DNA of 64,000 nt from DAHUYF01 sp963838385. Lineage in GTDB: Bacteria; Pseudomonadota; Alphaproteobacteria; ATCC43930; CGMCC-115725. A program made the position numbers and the translations under genes. A model generated the notes under the pieces. It was not told the DNA's origin. It ran no database searches and worked only from the letters and a program-made list of their open reading frames with translations. This document shows, one piece after another, positions 57,029 to 64,000 of the stretch. Location: positions 2,170,001 to 2,234,000 of the forward strand of contig CAWIRE010000001.1 of the NCBI GenBank assembly GCA_963838385.1, in the 5' to 3' direction. The first letter of the stretch is position 1, and each line of letters begins with the position of its first letter.

Positions 57029-57423
57029 CGCCCTTCGGCGTGCGCCTGCGCCGGCTGCGCGCCGAGCGCGGCATCAGCCTGAAGCAGATGGCCGAGGCGC
57101 TCGGCGTCTCGGCGGCCTATCTCTCGGCGCTGGAGCATGGCCGCCGCGGCCGCCCGACCCACGCGATGGTGGTCGCCATCTGCGCTCTGCTCAACATCAT
57201 CTGGGACGAGGCCGACGAGCTGCACCGCCTGGCGCGGCTGTCGCATCCGCGCGTCACCGTGGACACCGCCGGCCTGGCGCCGGCCGCCACCGAGCTCGCC
57301 AATCTGCTCGCCGAGCGCATCCGCAAGCTGCCACCCGAACGGGTGGAGCGGCTGCTCGACCTGCTCAAGAGTGCGCCGGCGCCGGCGCCGCGACGGCGGC
57401 GACGGGGAGCGGCGGCGGGGTGA
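57025..57423 (+). CDS. XRE-family helix-turn-helix regulator
   Basis: A protein of 132 residues. The helix-turn-helix is at residues about 5-60: FGVRLRRLRAERGISLKQMAEALGVSAAYLSALEHGRRGRPTHAMV. A helical C-terminal part (ATELANLLAERIRKLPPERVERLLDLL) probably dimerises. It follows smr by a 4-base overlap, as in related genomes. The Arg/Ala-rich tail overlaps the 3' end of the convergent PAS gene by 59 bases. Target unknown. Confidence 0.9.
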   Translation: MTPFGVRLRRLRAERGISLKQMAEALGVSAAYLSALEHGRRGRPTHAMVVAICALLNIIWDEADELHRLARLSHPRVTVDTAGLAPAATELANLLAERIRKLPPERVERLLDLLKSAPAPAPRRRRRGAAAG

Positions 57424-58015
57424 GCGCGGCGAGCATCGGCTCGTCCAGCACCAGCCGCGTGAGCTCGGTGAGATCGCTGACCAGCGAGAAGGCCGTCTCG
57501 CGCGGCAGGTGGCCGTGCTCGAAGACATGGCCGGCCAGCACCATGTTGACCCGCTCGCCCGGCGCCGACAGCGGCAGGCTAATGCGCCGCGTCAGCATCG
57601 TCGTGCGGCGTCCCTCGAGCGTGAAGCGGTTCTCGGTGTACATCGCCGCGCGCCGCGCCACCATCTCCTCGTAGATATCGAGGATGTAGCGGCGATAGCC
57701 GCCTTTCTCCGGCAGCACATCCTCGATAAAGCGGCCGGTGGGCTCGCGGCCGGCAAGCCGCCAGAACACCTCGCCGACGCGGCGATAGCGAAACCGCGGC
57801 GTCTCGCCCTGCCACACCACGTCGAGCAGCATGGTGTGGGGCCAGATCTCCGCCGGGATCTCCAAGGGATCGATATCGGCGCGGCACGGCATGTCGCGGC
57901 CGCGGCGCTTGCCCAGCCAATGTCGATAGAGGCTTTCCAGACGCTGGTCCAGGAGGAAGCCGCGCACGCCCCTCTCCACCACAATCGCGTGCCTCGCCGC
58001 ACGCCTTTTGACCAT
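57365..58015 (-). CDS. PAS-domain protein (PAS_5-like family)
   Basis: A protein of 216 residues. The core is DQRLESLYRHWLGKRRGRDMPCRADIDPLEIPAEIWPHTMLLDVV, then RFRYRRVGEVFWRLAGREPTGRFIEDVLPE and RRYILDIYEEMVARR. It shares the helix/MPxRxxIDP/RYRxxG pattern of the protein at 49432-49935. A C-terminal Pro/Ala tail overlaps the convergent regulator gene. A start further in (such as the Met near residue 42) would remove part of the domain, so the long form is preferred. Role and ligand unknown. Confidence 0.75.
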   Translation of the reverse strand: MVKRRAARHAIVVERGVRGFLLDQRLESLYRHWLGKRRGRDMPCRADIDPLEIPAEIWPHTMLLDVVWQGETPRFRYRRVGEVFWRLAGREPTGRFIEDVLPEKGGYRRYILDIYEEMVARRAAMYTENRFTLEGRRTTMLTRRISLPLSAPGERVNMVLAGHVFEHGHLPRETAFSLVSDLTELTRLVLDEPMLAALTPPPLPVAAVAAPAPAHS

Positions 58016-58143
58016 AGCGCGAGAGGGCCGCGGTCGTCGCGGAATTCGCCAGCAATTTGCCTAAATTTGTAGGAGATTTGGCTTCAGTGCCCGGCAATTC
58101 CGACTAAACTTCTCGACAAGCAAAACCGAGGGGCTTGATCGCC

Positions 58144-58536
58144 ATGAACATTTGGGTCCTTGTCGTCGATGACGACGAAGCGGTGCGCCGCGGCGTGGCG
58201 CTGATCCTGAACGGCGCCGGCTATTGCGCGATCGCGGCCGGCAGCGGCAGCGAGGCCCTGCGGCTCTGCCAGGAGACCGAGCCCGAGCTGGTGATCGCGG
58301 ATGTGACGATGCCGGCCCGCGACGGCATCGACACCATGATGGAGCTGCGCCGCAGCGGCGCCGAGGTGAAGATCCTGGCGATGACCGGCCCGCGCCAGCA
58401 GGGCAGCGTCGATGTCGCGGAGATGCTGCGCCGGCTCGGCGCCGACGACGTGGTGCTGAAGCCGTTGGAGCCCGAGGTGCTGCTCGCCAAGGTCGACCGC
58501 CTGATCAGCCTGCCGGCGGCGCTGACCGCGGCCTGA
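58144..58536 (+). CDS. Single-domain response regulator
   Basis: A protein of 130 residues. The acidic pocket is in VLVVDDDEAVRRG (residues about 5-17), the phosphorylated Asp in LVIADVTMPARDGIDTM (about 55), the Thr in ILAMTGPRQ and the Lys in DDVVLKPLEPEVLLAKV. There is no output domain. ATG 58144 is taken over a TTG at 58135. Divergent from the PAS gene, with about 128 bases between them, so the two may be functionally linked. Confidence 0.9.
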   Translation: MNIWVLVVDDDEAVRRGVALILNGAGYCAIAAGSGSEALRLCQETEPELVIADVTMPARDGIDTMMELRRSGAEVKILAMTGPRQQGSVDVAEMLRRLGADDVVLKPLEPEVLLAKVDRLISLPAALTAA

Positions 58537-58584
58537 TCCCGCGGATTTAACCGGCCTTTAAGCATTCTCGATCATGCTCGGGCC

Positions 58585-58830
58585 ATGGCTCGCCGGCACA
58601 AGCACGACCACGGCGGAGCGCAAGCGCAAGTGCCGGACGAGGCCGCGCTGCGCCAGGCCGATCTGTCGCATCTCCATCTCCAGGACATGACGCCGCCGCA
58701 ACGCGCCGAGCTGCGCCGGCGGTATGACGATTTCGTCCGCCATTTCGGCCGCGACGGCATGGCGCCGTCCCGCTATCCCGAGCCGAAGAAGCCGCGCGTC
58801 CGCCGCTGGACGCCCGGCGCGAAAAGCTGA
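58585..58830 (+). CDS. Small basic hypothetical protein, 81 residues
   Basis: It starts MARRHKHDHGGAQAQVPDEA and ends KKPRVRRWTPGAKS, with a central helix (LQDMTPPQRAELRRRYDDFVRHFGRDG). Basic ends and a small helical core suggest nucleic-acid or protein contact, but no family is recognised. Codon bias supports coding. It converges on a lipoprotein gene 10 bases downstream. Confidence 0.65.
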   Translation: MARRHKHDHGGAQAQVPDEAALRQADLSHLHLQDMTPPQRAELRRRYDDFVRHFGRDGMAPSRYPEPKKPRVRRWTPGAKS

Positions 58831-58840
58831 CCCCGCGCGC

Positions 58841-59095
58841 CTATTGCGTGAGGGGCGCGGGTGGTGCCGCCTCCTCCGCCTCGCAGGTATAGACCGCGAC
58901 CAGGCCGGACGAGGTCGACTGCAGCCCCTGATAGCGTGCCGCGCGATTGAACTGCAGGCAGAAATTCTGCGCCTCGTCGCTGGTGATGGCGACGTTGTGG
59001 TCGGGCACGTGATAACTGACGCTGGGCGGCACCTCGGGCGCGCTGGCGCAGCCGGCGAGCAACAGGGCGGCAAGCAGCGGCACGGCAACACGCAT
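58841..59095 (-). CDS. Small lipoprotein, 84 residues
   Basis: The signal peptide RVAVPLLAALLLAGCASAPE carries a clear lipobox (LLAGC; Cys at about 15). The mature part has SYHVPDHNVAITSDEAQNFC and AVYTCEAEEAAPPAP, with two cysteines that may form a disulfide. The ATG at 59095 gives the signal peptide directly. No family is recognised. Confidence 0.8.
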   Translation of the reverse strand: MRVAVPLLAALLLAGCASAPEVPPSVSYHVPDHNVAITSDEAQNFCLQFNRAARYQGLQSTSSGLVAVYTCEAEEAAPPAPLTQ

Positions 59096-59182
59096 GGCGT
59101 TCACTCCGTCGGACGGCCGGGCAGATGTAGTTTTACCGCGACGCGCCGTCAATCGATCGGCGATCGACGGTCGGGGCGTCCT

Positions 59183-60742
59183 CTAAAAGGTATTGATCAG
59201 CCCGCCGTGTCGGGTTTGCAGCCGGCCGACCATGCGGTGCACATGGTAGTGCATGGCGCATTTGATGGCATAGACGCGCAGCACCGCCGGATCGGCGCGG
59301 CGTCCCAGCGCCTGCAACAGCCGCCGCCGGTAGATCCGCCTGAGGCCGCGCTCCGGCACCTGCCACAGCAGCCGCGCGGCGAGCCCCGCCGCCTCCAGCA
59401 GCAGCCGCGCCTGCCGCCGGCGCCGCCGCCAGGGATGGCGCGCGGCATAGCCGAGCCAGCCGCGCTCGGTGACGATCCCGCCCTCGAGATAGAGCGCATC
59501 GAGCCGGTCGAAATAGGCCTCGCCCTCGTAGAGCTCGGCCATGAGGCGCACATAGCCCGCGCCGAGCGCTGCGCGGCTCATCTGCAGCGGCAGCACGTTG
59601 GTGCCGCCATCGGGATCGTCGCCGGGATCGAGCCGCCCCGCCGCGGCGAGCCGCGCATGGAGCGGCGTCTTCGGGATCGCCGAGAGCATGCCGACCATCG
59701 CCGTCGAGATGCGCGCGGCCTCGAGGAAGCGGCGCTGCGCGGCGAAGACGCCGGCATCGTCGCCGTCGAAGCCCACGATCATCCCGGCCCACACCTCCAT
59801 CCCGGCCTCCTGGATGCGGCGCACCTTCTCCACCATGCTGCCGCCGCGCCGCGTGTTCTGCAGCTTCTTCGCCTCGCGCAGCGACGCCTCGTTGGGGCTC
59901 TCGATGCCGACGAAGACGGCGGCGATATTGGCCTCGGCCATCAGCCGCATCAGCTCCTCGTCATCGGCGAGGTCGAGCGACGCCTCGGTCAGGAAGGTGA
60001 ACGGGAAGCCCCGCGCCTGCTGCCAGGCGATCACCTCGCGCAGCAGCTCCTTCACCGCCGGCTTGTTGCCGATGAGGTTGTCGTCGACGATGAACACGAT
60101 CGACACGCGCTCGGCGCGGAGCGCCTCGAGCTCGGCGATGATCTGCGGCGCGGTCTTGAGCCGCGGCCGGCGGCCGAAGACGACGATGATGTCGCAGAAC
60201 TCGCATTGGAACGGGCAGCCGCGCGAGAACTGCACGCTGCCGAAGGCATAGCGGCGCATCTTGAGGAGATCGAAGCGCGGCGCCGGCACGCGTGTCATGT
60301 CGGTCTTGTCCGCCTGCTCGTAGCGCCGCGCCGCGGCGCCCCGCCCGTGATCGGCGAGAAAGCGCGGCCAGGTCTCCTCCGCCTCGCCGATGAAGACGAC
60401 GTCGGCGAGCTCGCCGAAATACGCCTCGCTGACGCTGACCCAGGGACCGCCGACCACGGTGAAGGCGCCGCGGCGCTTCAGCTCGGCCAGGATCTCGCGC
60501 ATCCGCCGGCGCTGCACCACCATGCCGGTGACGCCGACGATGTCGGCGGCGGCGCAGCGCGCGAAATCGATCGGCTCGACATTCTCGTCGATCAGCGTGA
60601 CCCGGTGCTCCGGCGGGGTCAGCGCCGCGAGCAGCGGCAAGGCGGCGACCGGCAGCGCCGCGCGCTTGCCGATGAACGGCAAGGCGTGCTCGAGGCCCCA
60701 GAACGACACCTCGAAGCGCGGGTTGATGAGCACGATGTCCAT
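59183..60742 (-). CDS. B12-binding radical SAM protein with DUF4070 domain
   Basis: A protein of 519 residues. N-terminal cobalamin-binding region (MDIVLINPRFEVSFWGLEHALPFIGK; about 1-150), radical SAM cluster motif CPFQCEFC (near residue 180), the FIVDDNLIGNKPAVKELL block and a DUF4070 C-terminal region ending HMVGRLQTRHGGLINTF. It is a paralogue of the HpnP-like protein at 8324-9952 but lacks its FPRYTPSFGTFE opening. Related proteins methylate unactivated carbons or modify lipids; the substrate here is unknown. It stands alone, with a palindromic repeat upstream and hslU beyond it. Confidence 0.88.
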   Translation of the reverse strand: MDIVLINPRFEVSFWGLEHALPFIGKRAALPVAALPLLAALTPPEHRVTLIDENVEPIDFARCAAADIVGVTGMVVQRRRMREILAELKRRGAFTVVGGPWVSVSEAYFGELADVVFIGEAEETWPRFLADHGRGAAARRYEQADKTDMTRVPAPRFDLLKMRRYAFGSVQFSRGCPFQCEFCDIIVVFGRRPRLKTAPQIIAELEALRAERVSIVFIVDDNLIGNKPAVKELLREVIAWQQARGFPFTFLTEASLDLADDEELMRLMAEANIAAVFVGIESPNEASLREAKKLQNTRRGGSMVEKVRRIQEAGMEVWAGMIVGFDGDDAGVFAAQRRFLEAARISTAMVGMLSAIPKTPLHARLAAAGRLDPGDDPDGGTNVLPLQMSRAALGAGYVRLMAELYEGEAYFDRLDALYLEGGIVTERGWLGYAARHPWRRRRRQARLLLEAAGLAARLLWQVPERGLRRIYRRRLLQALGRRADPAVLRVYAIKCAMHYHVHRMVGRLQTRHGGLINTF

Positions 60743-60814
60743 CGCGTGGGACCACCCGGTTGACCCGGTTCAGTTTCCCACAACCGGGCCGCCGCGGCCA
60801 GCGGCCGCTTCACT

Positions 60815-60915
60815 CCGTCATGGCCGGGCCGGCCGAAGGCCGAGTCCCGGCCATCCACGTCTTGCGGCGGTAAAAGAGAGACGTGGATGGCCGTGACAAG
60901 CACGGCCATGACGGG
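60815..60915. repeat. Palindromic intergenic repeat
   Basis: Left part 60815-60863 (CCGTCATGGCCGGGCC through GGCCATCCACGTC) and right part 60880-60915 (GACGTGGATGGCC through GGCCATGACGGG) are inverted relative to each other. This is the widespread alphaproteobacterial CGTCATGGCC / GGCCATCCACGT repeat. It lies between the radical SAM gene (minus) and the 3' end of hslU (minus). Confidence 0.8.
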
Positions 60916-60953
60916 AGAAAAGCCAGAGCGTCTATTGCCCGCGACAGCCGCCG

Positions 60954-62270
60954 CTACAGGATGAACTTCGAGAGATCCGCGTTCTTGGCGAGCGCGCCGA
61001 CATGCTCCAGCACATAGGCGCTGTCGATGGTGATGCGCGTCTCCGGCGGCTTGTCGGAGGCGGTGAAGCTCACCTCCTCGAGCAGGCGCTCCAGCACGGT
61101 ATGCAGGCGCCGCGCGCCGATGTTCTCCACCGTGGTGTTGATCTCCTCGGCGAGCCGCGCGAGCTCGTCGATGGCGTCCTCGGTGAAGTCGAGCGCCACG
61201 CCCTCGGTGGCGATCAGCGCCTTGTACTGCTTGATCAGGCTCGCCTCGGGCTCGGTCAGGATGCGGCGGAAATCCTCGCGCGTCAGCGGCTTCAGCTCGA
61301 CCCGGATGGGCAGGCGGCCCTGCAGCTCCGGCAGCAGGTCCGAGGGCTTGGCCAGGTGGAAGGCGCCCGAGGCGATGAACAGCACATGGTCGGTCTTGAC
61401 CGCGCCGTGCTTGGTGGCGACGGTGGTGCCTTCGATCAGCGGCAGCAGGTCGCGCTGCACGCCCTCGCGGCTGACATCGGCGCCGATGCGCTGCTCGCTG
61501 CGGGCGCAGATCTTGTCGATCTCGTCGATGAAGACGATGCCGTTCTGCTCGACGGCGGCGATCGATTCGCGCACCACCTTCTCCTGGTCGAGCAGCTTGT
61601 CGCTCTCCTCGGCCATCAGCACGGTGTGGCTTTCCTTGACCGTCATGCGCCGCGACTTGGTGCGGCCGCCGAAGGCCTTGCCGAAGATGTCGCCGAGGTT
61701 GAGCATGCCCATCTGCGCCCCGGGCATGCCGGGAATGTCGAAGGTCGGCAGATTGAGGCCGGCGCTCTCCTGCACCTGGACCTCGATCTCGCGGTCGTCG
61801 AGCTGCCCCTCGCGCAGCATCTTGCGGAATTTCTGCCGCGTGTCGGCGCTGGCGCTGGGGCCGACCAGCGCGTCGAGCACGCGCTCCTCGGCGTGGAGCT
61901 CGGCCTTGGAGGACACCTCCTTGCGCAGCCGCTCGCGGGTCATGGCGATCGCCATCTCCAGCAGGTCGCGCATGATCTGCTCGACGTCGCGGCCGACATA
62001 GCCCACCTCGGTGAACTTGGTCGCCTCGACCTTGATGAAGGGCGCCTGGGCGAGCCTGGCCAGCCGCCGCGCGATCTCGGTCTTGCCGATGCCGGTCGGG
62101 CCGATCATCAGGATGTTCTTGGGCAGCACCTCCTCGCGCAGCTCCTCGGGGAGCTGCTGGCGCCGCCAGCGGTTGCGCAAGGCGATGGCAACCGCGCGCT
62201 TGGCGTCGTTCTGGCCGACGATGTGGCGGTCGAGCTCGGAGACGATCTCGCGCGGACTGAACGCGGTCAT
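60954..62270 (-). CDS. hslU: ATP-dependent protease ATPase subunit HslU
   Basis: A protein of 438 residues. It unfolds substrates for HslV. N-terminus SPREIVSELDRHIVGQNDAKRAVAIALRNRWRR; P-loop MIGPTGIGKTEIARRLA (residues about 55-71); the pore motif GYVGRDVEQIMRDLLE; Walker B IVFIDEIDKICAR; sensor region GRLPIRVEL; and the C-terminal LSKFIL, which docks into HslV. The I domain is a normal length. ATG 62270 overlaps the hslV stop. Confidence 0.98.
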   Translation of the reverse strand: MTAFSPREIVSELDRHIVGQNDAKRAVAIALRNRWRRQQLPEELREEVLPKNILMIGPTGIGKTEIARRLARLAQAPFIKVEATKFTEVGYVGRDVEQIMRDLLEMAIAMTRERLRKEVSSKAELHAEERVLDALVGPSASADTRQKFRKMLREGQLDDREIEVQVQESAGLNLPTFDIPGMPGAQMGMLNLGDIFGKAFGGRTKSRRMTVKESHTVLMAEESDKLLDQEKVVRESIAAVEQNGIVFIDEIDKICARSEQRIGADVSREGVQRDLLPLIEGTTVATKHGAVKTDHVLFIASGAFHLAKPSDLLPELQGRLPIRVELKPLTREDFRRILTEPEASLIKQYKALIATEGVALDFTEDAIDELARLAEEINTTVENIGARRLHTVLERLLEEVSFTASDKPPETRITIDSAYVLEHVGALAKNADLSKFIL

Positions 62271-62812
62271 AGGCTTTCCAACGTCACCTTGTCGTTGGTA
62301 TAGACGCAAATCCCGGCGGCGATCGCCATCGCCTTGCGCGCGATCGCCTCGCTGTCGAGCGGCTGGTCGATGAGCGCCCGCGCCGCGGCCAGCGCGTAGC
62401 CGCCGCCGGAGCCGATGCCGATGAGCCCGTCCTCGGGCTCGAGCACGTCGCCGGTGCCGGAGAGGATCAGCGACACCTGCCGGTCCGCCACCGCCATCAT
62501 CGCCTCGAGCCGGCGCAGATAGCGGTCGGTGCGCCAATCCTTGGCGAGCTCGACGCAGGCGCGCGAGAGCTGGCCCGGATGCTGCTCGAGCTTGCCCTCG
62601 AGCCGCTCGAAGAGGGTGAGCGCATCGGCGGTGGCGCCGGCGAAGCCGGCGATCACCGCGCCGTTGCCCAGGCGCCGCAGCTTGCGCGCGTTGGATTTGA
62701 CGATGGTCTGGCCCATCGACACCTGGCCGTCGCCGGCGATCACGACCTTTCCCTCCTTGCGCACGCAAAGGATGGTGGTGCCGTGCCAGGTGTCTTGTGC
62801 CGCGTGCTGCAT
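62267..62812 (-). CDS. hslV: ATP-dependent protease subunit HslV
   Basis: A protein of 181 residues. A short propeptide ends at WHG, leaving Thr12 (TTILCVRK) as the catalytic N-terminal nucleophile. Other proteasome-type blocks: VVIAGDGQVSMGQTIVKSNARKLRRL, AGFAGATADALTLFERLE and GIGSGGGYALAAARAL. First gene of the hslVU operon, a heat-shock protease. The ATG at 62812 gives the expected length. Confidence 0.97.
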   Translation of the reverse strand: MQHAAQDTWHGTTILCVRKEGKVVIAGDGQVSMGQTIVKSNARKLRRLGNGAVIAGFAGATADALTLFERLEGKLEQHPGQLSRACVELAKDWRTDRYLRRLEAMMAVADRQVSLILSGTGDVLEPEDGLIGIGSGGGYALAAARALIDQPLDSEAIARKAMAIAAGICVYTNDKVTLESL

Positions 62813-63156
62813 GAGGCCTAGGGCTGGATGGGCTGGCAGAGATGTGGGTTTAGCCGGGCGCCGATCAAGCAGCAAGGCGACGGGCGGCCTGCCCCGGACA
62901 TGACACCGCCGGCGGGCCCGTCGAAGAGCGCCGTCGGCGCGACGGCGGCGGCGAAGCTCGCCGCGCTCGGGCGCCAATAATGCACAATAGATGTGCAGAC
63001 GTGCCGTGCCGCACGCCAAGGTTAAAGCTACAATTCTAAGTAATACTGTCCTTAATTTACGAAATGGTAAGGCGGCGCCGCCAGGATCGCCCGACACGGG
63101 AATCGGGCGGCTGCGGCCATGCCATTTAACATCCTTTCATTGCGGCGGCGCGCGCC
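62813..63156. other. Intergenic region upstream of hslVU and the PAS sensor gene
   Basis: A 344-base divergent intergenic region. The half next to hslV is GC-rich without features. The segment 62985-63065 is AT-richer (CCAATAATGCACAATAGATG; TTAAAGCTACAATTCTAAG) and probably carries promoters for both directions. A palindrome GCCCGA / TCGGGC lies at about 63088-63108. No heat-shock promoter can be called with confidence. Confidence 0.45.
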
Positions 63157-64000
63157 ATGATGCGCGCCGGCGGTGCCGTCGCCACGCTCGAACCGGAGAT
63201 CGGGCTCGGCGAGGCGCATCTGCTGCAGGCCCAGGCGATCGCGGCGCTGGGCAGCTGGGAATACGATCTGCGCCTGCGCTGCCTGCGCTGCTCGCCGGAG
63301 CTGCTGCGCATCTTCGGCTGGAGCCGGGAGCGCGGGCCCACGCTCGCCGAGCTGCGCGACGCGCTCCATCCCGAGGACCGCGTGCTGCTGGAAGAGGACA
63401 TGCTGGTGCGGCACGCCAGCGGGCGCCACTCGCTGGCGCCGCGCTACTTCCGCATCCTGCGTCCGGACGGCGAGCTGCGCCACCTGCGCGGCCGCACCAT
63501 CGTCGCCCGCGCCGAGCAGGGCCGGCCGGTGGCGCTCTGCGGCGCGATGCAGGACGTGACCGACGAGGTCGTGGCGGAGCACGCGGCCGGCGCCGAGGCG
63601 TTCCACCACCGCCGCATGTTCGAGCACGCGACCTGGGGGGTCTTCCGCACCACGGCCGACGGACGCTATCTGAGCGCCAATCCGGCGCTCGCCCGCATCT
63701 ATGGCTACCCTTCGCCGCTGGAGCTGCGGCTGACGCTCACCGATATCGGCGCGCAGCTCTATGTCGACCCGCAGCGCCGCGTCGAGTTCATCGGCCAGAT
63801 GCGCGAGAAGGGCGCGGTCTCCGGCTTCGAATTGCAGATCCGCCGTCGCGACGGCACCGTCATCTGGATCTCCGAATGCTGCCGCGAGGTGCGCCGCGGC
63901 GACGGCACGCTGCTCTATTACGAAGGCACGGTCGAGGAGATCACCCAGCGCAAGGCGGCCGAGCAGGAGCTGCGCCAGACCAAGGAGCGCGCCGAGGCCG
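63157..64000 (+). CDS. Multi-PAS sensor protein, partial at window edge
   Basis: The first ~281 residues of a larger protein. The first PAS domain (about residues 20-135) begins AIAALGSWEYDLRLRCLRCSPELLRIFGW, with DALHPEDRVLLEEDM and the PAC part EQGRPVALCGAMQDVTDE. The second (about 145-265) has MFEHATWGVFRTTADGRYLSANPALARIYGYPSP and ends GTLLYYEGTVEEITQRKAAEQELR, leading into a coiled coil. No membrane helix so far. The usual continuation is a histidine kinase or a GGDEF/EAL domain, which cannot be told here. ATG 63157 and ATG 63160 are alternatives. Confidence 0.85.
   Translation, partial: MMRAGGAVATLEPEIGLGEAHLLQAQAIAALGSWEYDLRLRCLRCSPELLRIFGWSRERGPTLAELRDALHPEDRVLLEEDMLVRHASGRHSLAPRYFRILRPDGELRHLRGRTIVARAEQGRPVALCGAMQDVTDEVVAEHAAGAEAFHHRRMFEHATWGVFRTTADGRYLSANPALARIYGYPSPLELRLTLTDIGAQLYVDPQRRVEFIGQMREKGAVSGFELQIRRRDGTVIWISECCREVRRGDGTLLYYEGTVEEITQRKAAEQELRQTKERAEA

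Noticed and set aside
62985..63065. A heat-shock sigma-32 promoter for hslVU.
   Set aside because: CTTGG and CATCTATTG occur on the minus strand with possible spacing, but the -10 element does not match the consensus well enough.

Overview
The window is high-GC DNA (roughly 70 %) from an alphaproteobacterium, most likely Rhodospirillales. The placement rests on gene content and order: the block L,D-transpeptidase / yggS / DUF3576 lipoprotein / leuS / lptE / holA / parB / parA / rsmG / mnmG / mnmE / rho / hemJ / hemH / hemE, followed by divergent ppsR / maf / aroE / coaE / dnaQ / secB / Tim44-like / mltA / smr, is the classic neighbourhood of the alphaproteobacterial chromosome origin. Genes to the left of about 45.0 kb mostly run on the minus strand and genes to the right on the plus strand. 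Two parS sites (26.2 and 28.3 kb) fit this. The hemE-ppsR gap (44.83-45.23 kb) is the predicted replication origin.

Layout. 0-1.8 kb: a low-GC, probably acquired membrane protein of unknown function. 2.0-10.8 kb: a phosphonate cluster: PEP mutase fused to a nucleotidyltransferase, phosphonopyruvate decarboxylase, 2-aminoethylphosphonate aminotransferase, a free cytidylyltransferase and a PhyH-type dioxygenase. It sits beside an HpnP-like B12/radical-SAM hopanoid methylase and a divergent CDP-alcohol phosphatidyltransferase, so it plausibly makes a phosphonolipid head group together with 2-methylhopanoids. 10.8-13.1 kb: small proteins, an SRPBCC/ArsR pair and a truncated ISAs1 transposase. 13.1-19 kb: a second CDP-alcohol phosphatidyltransferase, ribA with a degenerate RibB-like domain, a Mn exporter of the TMEM165/MneA family behind a yybP-ykoY (Mn2+) riboswitch, a cell-wall L,D-transpeptidase and yggS. 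Three related palindromic heptamer repeats lie between these genes. 19-31 kb: leuS-lptE-holA, parAB, rsmG-mnmG-mnmE. 31.2-40.4 kb: an accessory insert between mnmE and rho (PRC-barrel protein, ferredoxin, DUF255 protein, Ogt, response regulator, adenylate cyclase, MFS pump, hydrolase, quinone reductase, TPR protein). 40.7-45 kb: rho and haem genes hemJHE. 45.2-51.8 kb: the right origin flank. 51.9-56.6 kb: an accessory block with small secreted proteins and the L-lactate oxidation operon lutABC, inserted between mltA and smr. 57-64 kb: regulators, PAS proteins, a second DUF4070 radical SAM protein, hslVU, and the start of a multi-PAS sensor that runs off the window.

Several genes that should be intact (phnW, ppd, mneA, parA, hemH, lutB) carry single-base frameshifts while their conserved residues remain intact across frames. 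At least eleven such events are visible. They look more like residual assembly indels than gene decay, although true pseudogenes cannot be excluded from the sequence alone.
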